From positions 15,286,039 through 15,350,038 of the forward strand of contig ML677366.1 of NCBI GenBank assembly GCA_007922305.1: 64,000 nt of DNA, written 5' to 3'. Numbering within the stretch: the stretch's first letter is position 1; the number at the start of each line of letters is the position of its first letter. This document shows, in pieces, positions 12,201 through 22,610 of the stretch. A program made the translations under genes and the position numbers. The DNA comes from Dermatemys mawii (taxonomy: Eukaryota > Chordata > Testudines > Dermatemydidae). The notes under the pieces are model-generated. The model searched no databases, had not been told where the DNA came from, and saw only the letters and a program-made list of their open reading frames with translations.

Positions 12201-15200
12201 TCCATTTCTGGGAGGGTAGGAAAGTCAGTGCAGTGCCGGCCCCAAAATATACTGACAGATTAAGTTTTCAAATATCAGAAAGTCTTAGAGTGAAATGATT
12301 CTGACTGGCAAAAGCGTGAATCTTCTGCTAAACCTGGTGAGTCTTGTTTTAGAATCCAGAGTTTACTGGAACATTAGCAGCTTGGTTGTTTGGAGCAGTT
12401 AATTTTTTTGCAGTACCATACCACCACTGTTCAGAGCTGTTCTCTGTATGTAAAGAACAATTTTATCTCACTCCACACAGAAAGAGAACATGCATTTCAA
12501 AAAAACCTGTGTGATCTCTTTGGTCTTTAAGACACTAATGGGTTTACATAAACACTCTCTATGCCATAAGTGAAGCAAACACAAACTACAGCTTTAAAGG
12601 TACTGTGAACTGCAGAGAGAAAGAAGAGTAGAAAGGAGATGGAAAAAATAAAGCAGATCATCTGAAGGTGTAATTTGACACAAATACAGTCTAGCTTGGC
12701 AAACTGAACATTTCTAAGACATTCCCATATGCACCTCTACTGCTGAAAAAATATAAGATTGTGTAGGAGGCGGTTAGTTACAGGTCTCTTATCTTGAACA
12801 AGCATTGTAAATTGTATTGTAATACCTGTTGGTTATAGAATTTCTGCATATAAATTTTGCAAGGAAGACCGACTAAATGATTTTTTCCATCTCTAATTTC
12901 AATGAAAAAGCTGAGTGATTAGAAAGTAATGGCTCTTTGCTTGTCCAGTCTGCATTTATACTCCAATTCCATGTCAAACTAGCAGCACTGCTGCTAGTAC
13001 TGCATGAAGACTCTCCATAATTCCAGGTTTATTTTGGAAACACCCTCCCCTCACTCTTGGCTAGATTGAAATTGTAATGTGAAAATCTGAAATATGCTCT
13101 GGCTGTGGGGAGTAAGGAGACATCCTAGTTAATGGAGGCAGCTAACCAAATGGCAAAAAAGATTGGTTTTGCATTTTAGAACCATTGAGCCTACAAATAT
13201 TATTGGAGTTGCATCTGTGAATGAGGCTCTGCTTTCACCAGTGTTGCTAAGCAATGGAACAAGGTGGGGGGGAGGGAGAGAGAGTGCAAGAGAGAGTCTG
13301 ACTTTAGGAGTACCAGAATAAATGGAAGATAATACTAATGCTCCCACACAGACTCATTTACAGTGAATGTTAAAAGTATGAAATATTTCCTGTCTATCTT
13401 GTAAACTACTTGCAGCCTGCGCAAAGACTGCTAAAAGGTGGTCCTATATTTAAATCAATGCACATCCTGCAAGTACGAAGTAGTGTTGCATCCTGGAGCA
13501 CACAGAAAATCAGTGAGGCACCAGAACTGTTCACATCTGCCTCTTGACTAAAAAAGGTAAGGACTGGAGAAACTACTATAGCGATCTCTCTCTATAGCTT
13601 ATATTGATATAGAAAACAGGCACTTTGAAATAGCTTATTGTTTAACTTTTGCACTGTAAAGAGATCAGATGCTTGTCATAGCCACACTAGTTTTGCTTTT
13701 ATTCTAATGTTATACCGGCAGTTACAATGTTTTTTGTTGTTACAGCAGACAAGGTAGATAAATGCGGTACCTTTAATTGGCTTAACAACATCTCATCTGT
13801 CTGCTTTTCATCAACATAATTTTTTGTTCTGGTGTTATTAGAATCATCATCTGTCATGAATGTACTTACACATTTTTATGGCTATAAACAAATACATTGC
13901 TTTTATGGTTATAATTTCAAGGCTTACACAAAATGTTTGTTGCCTTGTTCAGTCAGTCATCTCAGTAAACTTTACTGTGCATATTTGCAAAGCATGCATT
14001 GCTAGGACTGTAAACATGGAATTCAATTTAATTTTTTACACAGAGTTTGGATTTATTTTTATAATCAAATTCTCTGCAGTGCTTATCTTTTCATTACTCT
14101 GAATTATAAACCATATGTTGGGGCATTTGGAGCCTTCTGGGTCATTTCATAGGCATTACTCTTTTACTGTATAGTATCTTTTTAACATTTGTTAATAGCT
14201 CATCTGGAAAGAGAATGACATTTGTGGCTGAGTAGCAGATGTGTTCATACACAGTATGAACTACTAGCATTCCCTAGCCTGGGATCACATCTGCTGATGA
14301 ACCAGCTTTTCACATTTATAAATAGGTGAGATTTTGAAAGCCCTTCCCTCCCCTTGCCCCCATACAAGACTATATAGAATCACTTCTTTAGCATCTTAAT
14401 ACTGTTTTCTGCCAGCATGACAAGCATTTCTCTGACAGATAAATGATATATGATAATAGGTTAGTCTTGCCTGTTTCTGTCTAAGATTTTGTCCTATATT
14501 CTTTATATTTTCAATTCTTATTTAAAAATAATTTATACAAAAAATAACCCACACATATTATAATGTCACTCTGAGCCACATATTAAAGGGAATATCCTAC
14601 AAGCTAGTCACTGAAACATGACAAAATAAAATTATGAGAGCTAAAAGTTCCCCTAGCCTATTACAGAAAGCACGTCACCTGTTGTACTATATTTCTCAGC
14701 ATCACATCACCAGGCACTTTCTTTTGATGACTGAACAGACACATGGTCAAACCATCCAAGAAATGATGCCAGTGTACACCATCGTGTGGAAATATAAAAG
14801 AAGATGGAAAAGATGTCAAGAAAAACCTCCCATAAAATAACCCTGTTATCAATTCTGTATTGCAAATCTCTGGAAATGGAAAGCAAAAGTAGAATGTTTT
14901 GTCTAAAGATATATGTTATATATTGGATTGCTTAACCGACCTATTTCTTCTTTTTTGTGTGTGTGTGTTAATAAAAAGAAAATTCTTTCCTATCAGCAGT
15001 AGCAGCGGTTAGTTCAGGATGATAACTCCCTCCTGTTACTCTGCTGACAACCAACAGAGCTAGACAGGAGGAGCAAATCAGAAGCCACTATTTTTTAATC
15101 ACAGAATTGAAAAACATGGTTTGCTGAAGCTTCATCTCACCTAGAGCGATTTACATAGTTTTAGGATGAACTGTCTACTCTGGGATTATGTTACCCAGTA

Positions 15201-15459
15201 GAGATCACATGGTGGGGAAGAGGGGCGGGAAGGGAGGAACCACCATAATTTCTAGTTAGTTTGTTTGATAAGATGTGTGTGTTTGTATGAACAATATCAA
15301 AGTGCGATGGGGAAGCAATCGCTAACGTATATCTAAACACAGTAATTCACATAGTCTAGCACTTTGCATTTTAAGTTGTCTGCATACATTTTAAAATATT
15401 TTAAATTAAACTTGATTTAATATTGCTATTTTTGGCTAATTGGATCAGATCTTAAAATT
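9201..15459. other. Unique AT-rich sequence; possible conserved block and possible first exon
   Basis: No protein-coding exon was recognised. A short patch at about 9503-9560 (TGTAAAGCGCTTTAAATAC) resembles the 3' end of an old LINE. The repeat-free block 9650-10010 looks like candidate conserved noncoding DNA. At 13447 a TATTTAAA box is followed about 110 bp later by a good splice donor (see findings). A purine-rich run lies at 13265-13300. The open frame at 11888-12163 is Cys-rich at its end but matches nothing I know. Confidence 0.45.
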
Positions 15460-15530
15460 TCCAAAGCCCATTGAAGTCAATGGAAAGACCCTCACTAATG
15501 TCAATGGGTGTTGGGTCAGCACTTTCTACC
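15460..15530. repeat. Dispersed 'CCCATTGAAGTCAATGG' palindrome repeat
   Basis: CCCATTGAAGTCAATGG at 15467-15483 is followed by AATGTCAATGGGTGTTGGG, the folded unit typical of an old dispersed repeat found through reptile and bird genomes. Related units sit at about 8137 and 34467. Confidence 0.4.
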
Positions 15531-16675
15531 AGCTTATTACAATATAATACCCCCTGGCACAGTCCCCAAATGAGATCTGGGAGGAGAGCATACATCCCTG
15601 CCCCCCACCCCCCACTCCCCAAAAAATAACAATTTGAGCACACATTGGTTTATAGACAGCAGCTTTGGACATGTGGCACAACAGAAACTCTAGAAAGCAG
15701 ACCTAAGGCAAGCTGGGCTACTGCCAACTGACTCAAGATTTTTTTTCCCCTGACAAGGCTGTCAATAAATGTACAGATGGCATCCGATGTGCTGGCAGGA
15801 TAGTTCAGTTAATCAAATATGTTAAATTATTTCAAATTCATTGTATGCCAGGCATTGTATTCTGTATTGTATCATATCATGCTAAGAGAAATACAACCTG
15901 GTGTTCGGTAGATACTGTATTTTACAATAGGGGTAGCTGGAACAATATATCAGAGACTACTGGGTGACTACAACCTGAATCTGGTAAATTTACCAGACCA
16001 GCTCATTCATAATTTTAATTCTATGCAATTTGGGGTAGGGGAGTAGAAATGAATCCTAAAATGTAGGTCAGTTGACAGTACGAGCTGCTCAGACATGTAC
16101 CCTCAGCCTCAAGAATATATTTAGATGTAAACATGGTAGCTGATCATTCCTGACCTCCATATTTGCATGCCTCTTTTTGCACAACATTGATTGCCCCTGA
16201 AGATGTCCTCCTCATCCCATTTAGCTCATGCAAACAGCCATTTGGATGACCAGAGGCTCCAAGAGTACAAAGGGTGGTTTGTGCCTGAGAAATAGGTATA
16301 CATCTGGTATACACAGATATATATGGCTACATGTGCAAAAACCGAGACCAGCTTGAGGTTAGCTGAAAATCTGGCCCAGGAGTCCCATGTGCAAATACTA
16401 AACTTGAATATTGGCCAGTTTTAGGAAGAAAAAAAATACACAGTGCGCTCCTGGCATGCACCATAAATAAGAAGTGTCAAACATTTAATTTAAATATGAA
16501 AATTCTTCCTCCCAAACTTAGCCAACTCCTGATGAAAATCAAACTGCTGTCAAAACACAGAACTGGTCTTAGAATGTGAGGTGAGTTAGTGAGTCCCAGA
16601 GTTGGCCAGCTCATGTTATGCAAAGGTAGGGAAATCTTCTACTGCAGGAGAAGTGGAATCGATTGGTTCATGCCA
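15531..16675. other. Unique sequence, nothing recognised
   Basis: AT-rich sequence with one C-rich run near 15600-15620. No gene or element can be supported. Confidence 0.5.
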
Positions 16676-17230
16676 GGGATCTAGATACTGGGCTTGATTT
16701 TCAAGTGTGTTCAGCACACACCAGCAGAGTCCAGAGTTTCAAACCACCTCATTATGTTAGGTCTCAGGGCATGTCTACACGACCCCCGGATCGGCAGGTA
16801 GGGATCGATCTATTGGGGATCAATTTATCGCATCTAGTATAGACGTGATAAATCGATCCCCGAATGCTCTCCCCACCAACTTCTATTCTCCACCTCTGCA
16901 AGAGGTAGAAGTGGCGTCAATGGGGGAACAGCAGCGGTTGACTCACTGCCGTGAGGATGCCCAGCTAAGTCAACCTAAGATATTCCGACTTCAGCTACGC
17001 TATTCGCGTAGCTGAAGTTGAGTATTTTACGTCAACTCTCCCCACCACAACCCAGTGTGGACCTGGCCTCCATTGTCACAAAAGGAGCTGTTGGAAGCCG
17101 AGCACTTTTTAAACTCTAGCCATTCGGCGTTTCAATAGAAGCAGAGCTCTTTTGACACTCTGACCTTTAGTACGAGTGCTGAATGCTTGACATTCTGGCC
17201 CCGAGCTCTTCTGAAAATCTGGCCCACTGA
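16676..17230. repeat. Old palindromic repeat split by a DNA transposon
   Basis: The left arm (GGGCTTGATTTTCAAGTGTG, then TTCAGCACACACCAGCAGAG) and the far right arm (CCCCGAGCTCTTCTGAAAAT, then CTGGCCC) are the two halves of the familiar 'TGATTTTCAGAGGTGCT' fold-back repeat. They are separated by the element at 16766-17070, so that element landed later. The class of the older repeat is unknown. Confidence 0.35.
16766..17070. mobile_element. Non-autonomous DNA transposon, 'GGGCATGTCTACAC' type
   Basis: The ends AGGGCATGTCTACAC and GTGTGGACCTGGCCT are imperfect inverted repeats about 305 bp apart. The interior carries the 'GATCGATC', 'GATAAATCGATCC' and 'CTTCAGCTACGCTATTCGCG' blocks, with a small palindrome at about 16990-17020. 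A 5'-truncated relative lies at 22512-22610. No transposase is encoded, so it must have been moved in trans. The superfamily is not settled. Confidence 0.6.
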
Positions 17231-17775
17231 TGCCAACATACAAGAAACAAACAACTTGCAACCCTAGTGTGCTCCGTTTAATTTTCCAACATGGTTGTTA
17301 CTTTGCAGGTCCCCAAACCTGGCCCAGATGCCAAGACTCCTTTCACCCATTATAAATGGTCTATTTTTAAAGTATATGCAATGAACAACTGATTTCATTT
17401 TTATAGGTCTGTGCTTATGGGGACTGTGTCCACTCTAAAAAGCCACTGAAAATTGTGTATTTTTTGTACAAGCAACATCTATTTCTATTGTAACTGCAAG
17501 ATTTTAAAAAAATACACATTTCCCCCTCTTTCCATTATACTTAGCATTTGACAGCACATTGTGTGTAGTCAGTTTAACTCTCTCTCTTCCTGTTTGTATG
17601 GGAATTCCACACAACAGAGGTGAGGAAGTTTTTGAAAAATAGCAAAGCCTCAGAATTTGGCTGGGGCAAGTTTAGTACCTGAAATTATTTTTTTCCCTAA
17701 AGTGATTGGTTTGTAAGTTATCAATAAAATGAGAGATGGGTCAGGTGGGAGATATATACCTCGCCTTCCCAAAAA

Positions 17776-17931
17776 CTAATAATAAATATTAGTAAATATT
17801 AGTACAGTAATATATTAGTAAATAATTAGTAAATTATTAGTAAATAATTAGTAAATTATTAATTATTAAATTATATTAGTAAAAACTAATAAATATTAGT
17901 AAATATTAGTAAATAATTAGTACAGTAATGT
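17776..17931. repeat. AT-rich minisatellite of TTAGTAAATA-like units
   Basis: About 155 bp consist almost only of variants of 'ATTAGTAAATA', 'AATTAGTAAATT' and 'ATTAGTACAGTAAT'. The 'TTAGTACAGTAAT' block appears near both ends. Extreme AT content and unit variation point to slippage followed by mutation. Confidence 0.75.
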
Positions 17932-18254
17932 ACTAGAATCCATAAAATTAAGAATCAGATGTTCGGTTCCCAGCAAGGAGCTGGTAGCATGTTCCTCTAA
18001 CTCAAACATGGAAGGTGCATTGTGAGAGTGAGTTTTGGAATGTTGACTGAGGTCATTAACCAGCCTCTCTGGTGGCTGTCCTTAGTTCATTCTGTTTGAA
18101 AAGGAAACTGAATGTTTCAATTATCCGGCTAGGATTATCAGAGTGTGGATACCAGACTTCAGAGACACAATGCAGAACACAGATTATGTGAAAAATGGAA
18201 ATGGCAAGGCTATCTTTGTCTTGATGAAGTTAGTGAAATAGCTGTTTGTGGCAT

Positions 18255-18426
18255 AGTGAAATTAAATCCCTGCCTTGTGTGCGTAGTGAATGCAGGCCGG
18301 ATCCTCAGCTGCTCTACCCCAGTAGAACAACTGTCCGTACAGTGCAAGATTGCTAGACTTGGTAGGCAACCACTTCTTAAGCCCCCAAAACGGGACTGTC
18401 AAAAAAAAAAAAAAAAAAGTGAAATT
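18255..18426 (+). repeat. Possible short retroposed sequence with poly(A) tail
   Basis: A run of 18 A at 18401-18418 is followed by AGTGAAATT, and AGTGAAATT also occurs at 18255-18263. The intervening ~137 bp plus the A-run have the layout of a LINE-mobilised insert with a 9-bp target duplication. The body is not recognised as a known RNA, apart from a hint of the 'GGATCCTCAGCTG' dispersed repeat, so chance is possible. Confidence 0.3.
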
Positions 18427-18652
18427 GATGCCAAACATGCATAGAGGAGGAATGGCACTTAACCTTTTACAGTCCAAGAATCAAAGACTGAGTCAAAAAA
18501 TGTAAGAAGGACATGCAACAAATTAGTTACAAGGTCAAAGGACAATCATGGGAACAGCTAAAGTGTTACCATAAACACAGAAGATTTGACTCCCGGTTCT
18601 CATAGCATTAATCTATTTGTCTTCATCTTTTTAGCTCCTACTAATGATCAAA

Positions 18653-18786
18653 GATGCCGGAACAATTTTTATAGTGGGGGGAGGCAGGGTGCTGAGAGCC
18701 ATTGAATCCAACTGTAAACCCTGCATATGACGGAAGCCACTTCAAGCCAGGGGATGTGGCACACCTCCAGTTCCAGCACCTATGCT
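18653..18786. mobile_element. Small DNA transposon remnant with 'GTGCCGGAAC' type ends
   Basis: The left end GATGCCGGAACAATTTTTA and the right end AGTTCCAGCACCTATG are inverted versions of one another, about 134 bp apart. Between them lies GTGCTGAGAGCCATTGAATC, then ACTGTAAACCCTGCATATGA, which I recall as a frequent turtle repeat. There is no coding capacity and no clear target duplication. Confidence 0.45.
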
Positions 18787-19480
18787 AAGGATTAGAACAA
18801 AGATAGACACTGCAGCACAATCAACAAACAGATATATAGTGTCAGAACACCACCAATACAGCTGTGCTCAAAACCTCCATTTAGGCTGGAAATAGAACCC
18901 AAAACTCCAGCCTCCCAGTCTTGTGCTTCAGCCACAGTTTATCCTTCCTTCTTACCAATGTTATCTCTCTCCCTGCGATCACAATCACACACACACAAGC
19001 TATTTTGCTTTCTTAAAGAAAAAAAAGAAAGCTTTCCAGGCAGGCAAACGTAAGTATATGTAGTAGTACATGGTAGTCCAACAGAATTTGTAGCTAAAGA
19101 ATAAAATACTGATAACAATTAGTAAATGAAGAATGAAAATACCTCTTTCTAGGTACCTTTAACCATTCTTGGCTACATAGAAGTTCTAGTTTTGAATACT
19201 TTCACTTTTTAAAAAAATAAATAGTAAATATTTTATATTGATAATATAGGCTTTGATTATTTGTAAATACGTCCCCACATTTATTTGACCATTGCAATAC
19301 TCTAACAACCAGTTAATCTTATGTAGTTTGCAGCTTTGGGGAAAGAAGGCAAGGTTTGCCAATTAAAATACAGCCTACTGGGAAAAAAATAAAAGAAAAT
19401 TTGAAAAATGTGCGGGTAGTAAAACCCATGCTTTTCTATGGTCATCTGACCTACCATTCCAGACCAGTTCCTCCTTTACC
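18787..19480. other. Unique sequence, nothing recognised
   Basis: AT-rich, with no supported gene. The last 8 bases (19473-19480, CCTTTACC) are the left target duplication of the next element. Confidence 0.5.
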
Positions 19481-19735
19481 CAGGGTTGGCGCAAGCGCTG
19501 GGTGATCTAGGCGGTTGCCTAGGACAGCACTGTTTTTTGAGGGGTGGCATTTTGACTGTTTCAGCGGCAGCTCGCACAGCCGCTGTGCGGTTCTGAGTCC
19601 ATCAACTGAAATGCCGCCGAAATGCACGGTGTGGTGCGATCTGCCACCAAAATGCTGCCAAAGTGGACAGGAACCCTGTGAGCTGCTGCCGAAATGCCAC
19701 CGCCTAAGGTGGCAATAAAGCTTATGCCGGCCCTG
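19481..19735. mobile_element. Non-autonomous hAT transposon with perfect 8-bp target duplication
   Basis: The 255-bp element starts CAGGGTTGGCGCAAGC and ends GCTTATGCCGGCCCTG, inverted repeats that agree at 13 of 16 positions. CCTTTACC stands directly before it (19473-19480) and directly after it (19736-19743), a perfect 8-bp target duplication as expected for the hAT superfamily. The interior is GC-rich compared with the flanks and repeats 'AAATGCCGCC'-like units. It encodes no transposase. Confidence 0.8.
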
Positions 19736-19743
19736 CCTTTACC

Positions 19744-20165
19744 ACATACAGTTCAGGACAATATGAAAACCTATTTAGCAAACACAGAAAGTACACAGTT
19801 ATAATTATAGCCAAAAAACTGTATGTGTAGTTCTTTGTAGTAACTGCATGTGGCCTTGAGATGATTTTAAATGATCACCTCAATTACATAATTAAAAACA
19901 TCAATATGTGTTCGATTTAATTTTGAGCTACGTTTTTTCCATATTTTAAATGCACTTTTTGTGCATAATCTTCTGTATGATCATAGAATAAAAATACTAT
20001 TATAATGCAAGATAGTAGGACTAAGTTTGTGATATTAACCATAATAATAATTTTCACATTTGTGTCATTAAGAACTCAACAGTAATTTTGCATTAACAGG
20101 GTACTTTGCATACATTTATCATTTTATACACACATATGTATAAATATACATTTGTATCTACATAT
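19744..20165. other. Unique sequence, nothing recognised
   Basis: AT-rich, no gene. It ends with a TATA/CA-rich patch just before the LTR. Confidence 0.5.
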
Positions 20166-20782
20166 TGTGACGGAGTCAGACCAGAAGGGTATAGGAGAGT
20201 GCTGGAAGGCAGGTATATCAGCCTCAGGATGTGTAGGTCCCTGTTCCCTAAATAGCCAAAGAAAGGCCATTCCAGGCCAATCAAGACACCTGGGGCCAAT
20301 TAAGAACCTTCTAGAAAGGAGTAGAAACAGCTAGCCTGATTGGGACACCTGAAGCCATTCAGGATCTGGCTGAAACCACATAAAAACCTCCCAGTTAGTC
20401 AGGTGGGCTGTGGGTGTCAGGAGCTGTGGAAGGAAGTTATGCTGTTGGTGAAACTGAGTGTTGGACAACATATCGTACAGAAGGAAGGAGGCCCTGAGGT
20501 AAGGGTGAAGTGGAGTTTCAAGAAGCGGAGACTGCTGTGGGGAAGTAGCCCAGGGAATTGTATTGTGTTTTGTGCCTAAAAGGTCAGCCATCTTAGCTGA
20601 TACTATTAGGGTCCCTGGGCTGGAGTCCGGAGTAGAGGGCAGGCCCGGGCTCCCCCCTTTCTGTCTCTCCTAATTACTTACTGAAGAAGGGAGGTCACCC
20701 TGGGGCCTGGATGAGTTTCTGAGGCCCCTAAATCTGCCAGGAAGCGCAGGACCCACAAATACAGACTCGGAACTTTGTCACA
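20166..20782 (+). mobile_element. Solo LTR (TGTGAC...GTCACA), turtle-type retroelement
   Basis: The 617-bp unit begins TGTGACGGAGTCAGACC and ends GGAACTTTGTCACA, so it has short TGTGAC/GTCACA inverted ends as LTRs do. ACATAT before it and ACATGT after it look like a decayed target duplication (5 of 6). A CATAAAAACC box near 20380 fits a promoter TATA and supports + orientation. I recall this LTR as very abundant in turtles; it is probably Ty3/Gypsy or ERV type, but this copy has no internal coding region beside it. Open frames inside it are meaningless. Confidence 0.75.
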
Positions 20783-22511
20783 ACATGTATAACCACATAC
20801 AAAGCAAAAGAGTCAGAGTTGACATAATAGCTTGAACTTCTGTTGCATGCAAGTGTGATTAAATTTAATCTGTTCCTGTCTAGACAGGTAAGGTGGTGTC
20901 CTATTCAACAGTATTAATAGCAGGGAGATGTGTTTCTTGTGAATGATGTCATGTCTAGTAATATACATTAATTAACTGATGTCAGTATTGACTAGGCAAT
21001 GTCTTGGTTCTTAGGCTCTGATTGTATACTAATTACTTATCTCTTGCATTAAGGTAGTGGTAAATTGCCTGAGGATTTAAGAATCTCTATAGAGAAGCAT
21101 GATGCAGTTTAATTTAATCAAATATTACACGATATACAAGCCTCTTCTCTCTTTTCATTTCCTGAAAAACCATTAGCTATACATGGGTAAAGAGGAATAG
21201 TAGACCACAGATAGATTATATTTTGTGAGACCACCTATAACACAGTAGAACAGAACAATTATTATAAAGGCATGAGTAGCAGCTACCTGTTCTCAAGCAT
21301 ATTGCCTGAAGGAAATGCCTCTATGTCTCTGATTTGACACCAAAATAGCTTTGCATTAAACATGCAAAATCCAAAAGGGTCTCAGCTTTGAGTGTCCTTT
21401 GATCTATCGTAAAAAAAGGAAGTGTAAACCAAGACCAGGTCTATTATCTACAGATCAAAGTACAGCCTAGCTCCTTCTTCCAAGCAATTAAAGATTGGGA
21501 GTTATATTTTTGGTGAGAACTATTTGACCTTTGCAGACCTTTCCCAAACTAAAATCATACAGTGCAGTGGTTAGGCAGCATGAGAGAGATATACAGAAAC
21601 AATTATGGTGGCAGAAAAGCTTCTTTATGGAGACAATCTGAGATATGTTACTTGTAACCAGCTGATGTAACTGTTTCCTAACTGGATATAAAATGATGGT
21701 TGCAGCTGAAGTATGGACAGACTGCACTGAAAAAAAAAAATCAAAGGCAAGACGACCTGAGTTTGCTGCATCAGAACCCTCAGAGTGTTGGGGAGCAAAG
21801 AGTTGTTCTGTTGTTTGGTAAACAGCATGAAGTGGTTCCTGGCAAAAAATCTTAAACATCAACAGGGGCCCCCTTTATGCTGACTTCTTGTGTGAAATCC
21901 TCTCAAGGGCTGGACAGGCATCAACTGCCACAGGTGGAACACTGATTCCAGAACTCTTGGATTGCACTCAGTGTATTCTTCAACCTTTTCCTGAAGCGAG
22001 TTATTTGAAAGCAAGATAATCAATATCTGATCTGACCTGAATCTGCTGCTTAAGACCAGGAGGAGAGTGTGAACTTGTTTAAACAGAATTTTCAAGAAGG
22101 TGTAGAAGTTACTTTTTTCCCTTCACTTCCTCCCCATCAAACTGCAGGTCATCTATGCAGAAACCTTACATTTTCTGGAACAGCAGCTTTGCACAGCAGC
22201 TACTAGGGGGAAAGCTTGGATTCACGCCCATAAGTGTGTACGTGAACAAGCTGCAGCACTTTGTACTCGGAAAGCAGCTCTGAACCAAGGGTGATTCATC
22301 AGAGAGGGCAGAACAGATGACAGTACCACACAGTCCCCATCAACAGACTCCATGTAATTTTTCAGGCAGCTTTAAATTCCAGACAGAGCTGGAAACACCT
22401 GGCAGAAACAATAAATAAAGACATCTGAGGCTGCTCTGGTCCCAACTGGCTGAAATGGTGAGGCGAGATGGGTTCAATGCAGCTTGTCGCCCTCTCTGCT
22501 TCACTCCTTGT
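20783..22511. other. Unique sequence, nothing recognised
   Basis: No gene was found. The reverse-strand open frame of about 124 codons at 21488-21862 shows no domain, has a T-rich low-complexity core, and is best explained by chance. Confidence 0.45.
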
Positions 22512-22610
22512 CTAGACGCGATAAATTGATCCCTGGGTGCTCTCCCATCGACTCCTGCATTTCACTGCCATGAGAGGTGCAGTCGGCCAGGGAGCAGCAT
22601 CAAACTCTGT
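22512..22610. mobile_element. Truncated relative of the 16766-17070 element
   Basis: TAGACGCGATAAATTGATCC, then GGGTGCTCTCCCATCGACTC and a GAGAGGTGCAGTCGGCC block follow the same order as the interior of the element at 16766-17070. Both terminal repeats are missing here, so this is a fragment. The edges are approximate. Confidence 0.5.

Noticed and set aside
16676..17230. CRISPR-like spaced repeats or other prokaryotic features
   Set aside because: Only inverted-repeat transposon structure; the window is vertebrate DNA.
21488..21862. Reverse-strand 124-codon frame
   Set aside because: No domain, poly-Phe from an A-run, overlapping alternative frames.
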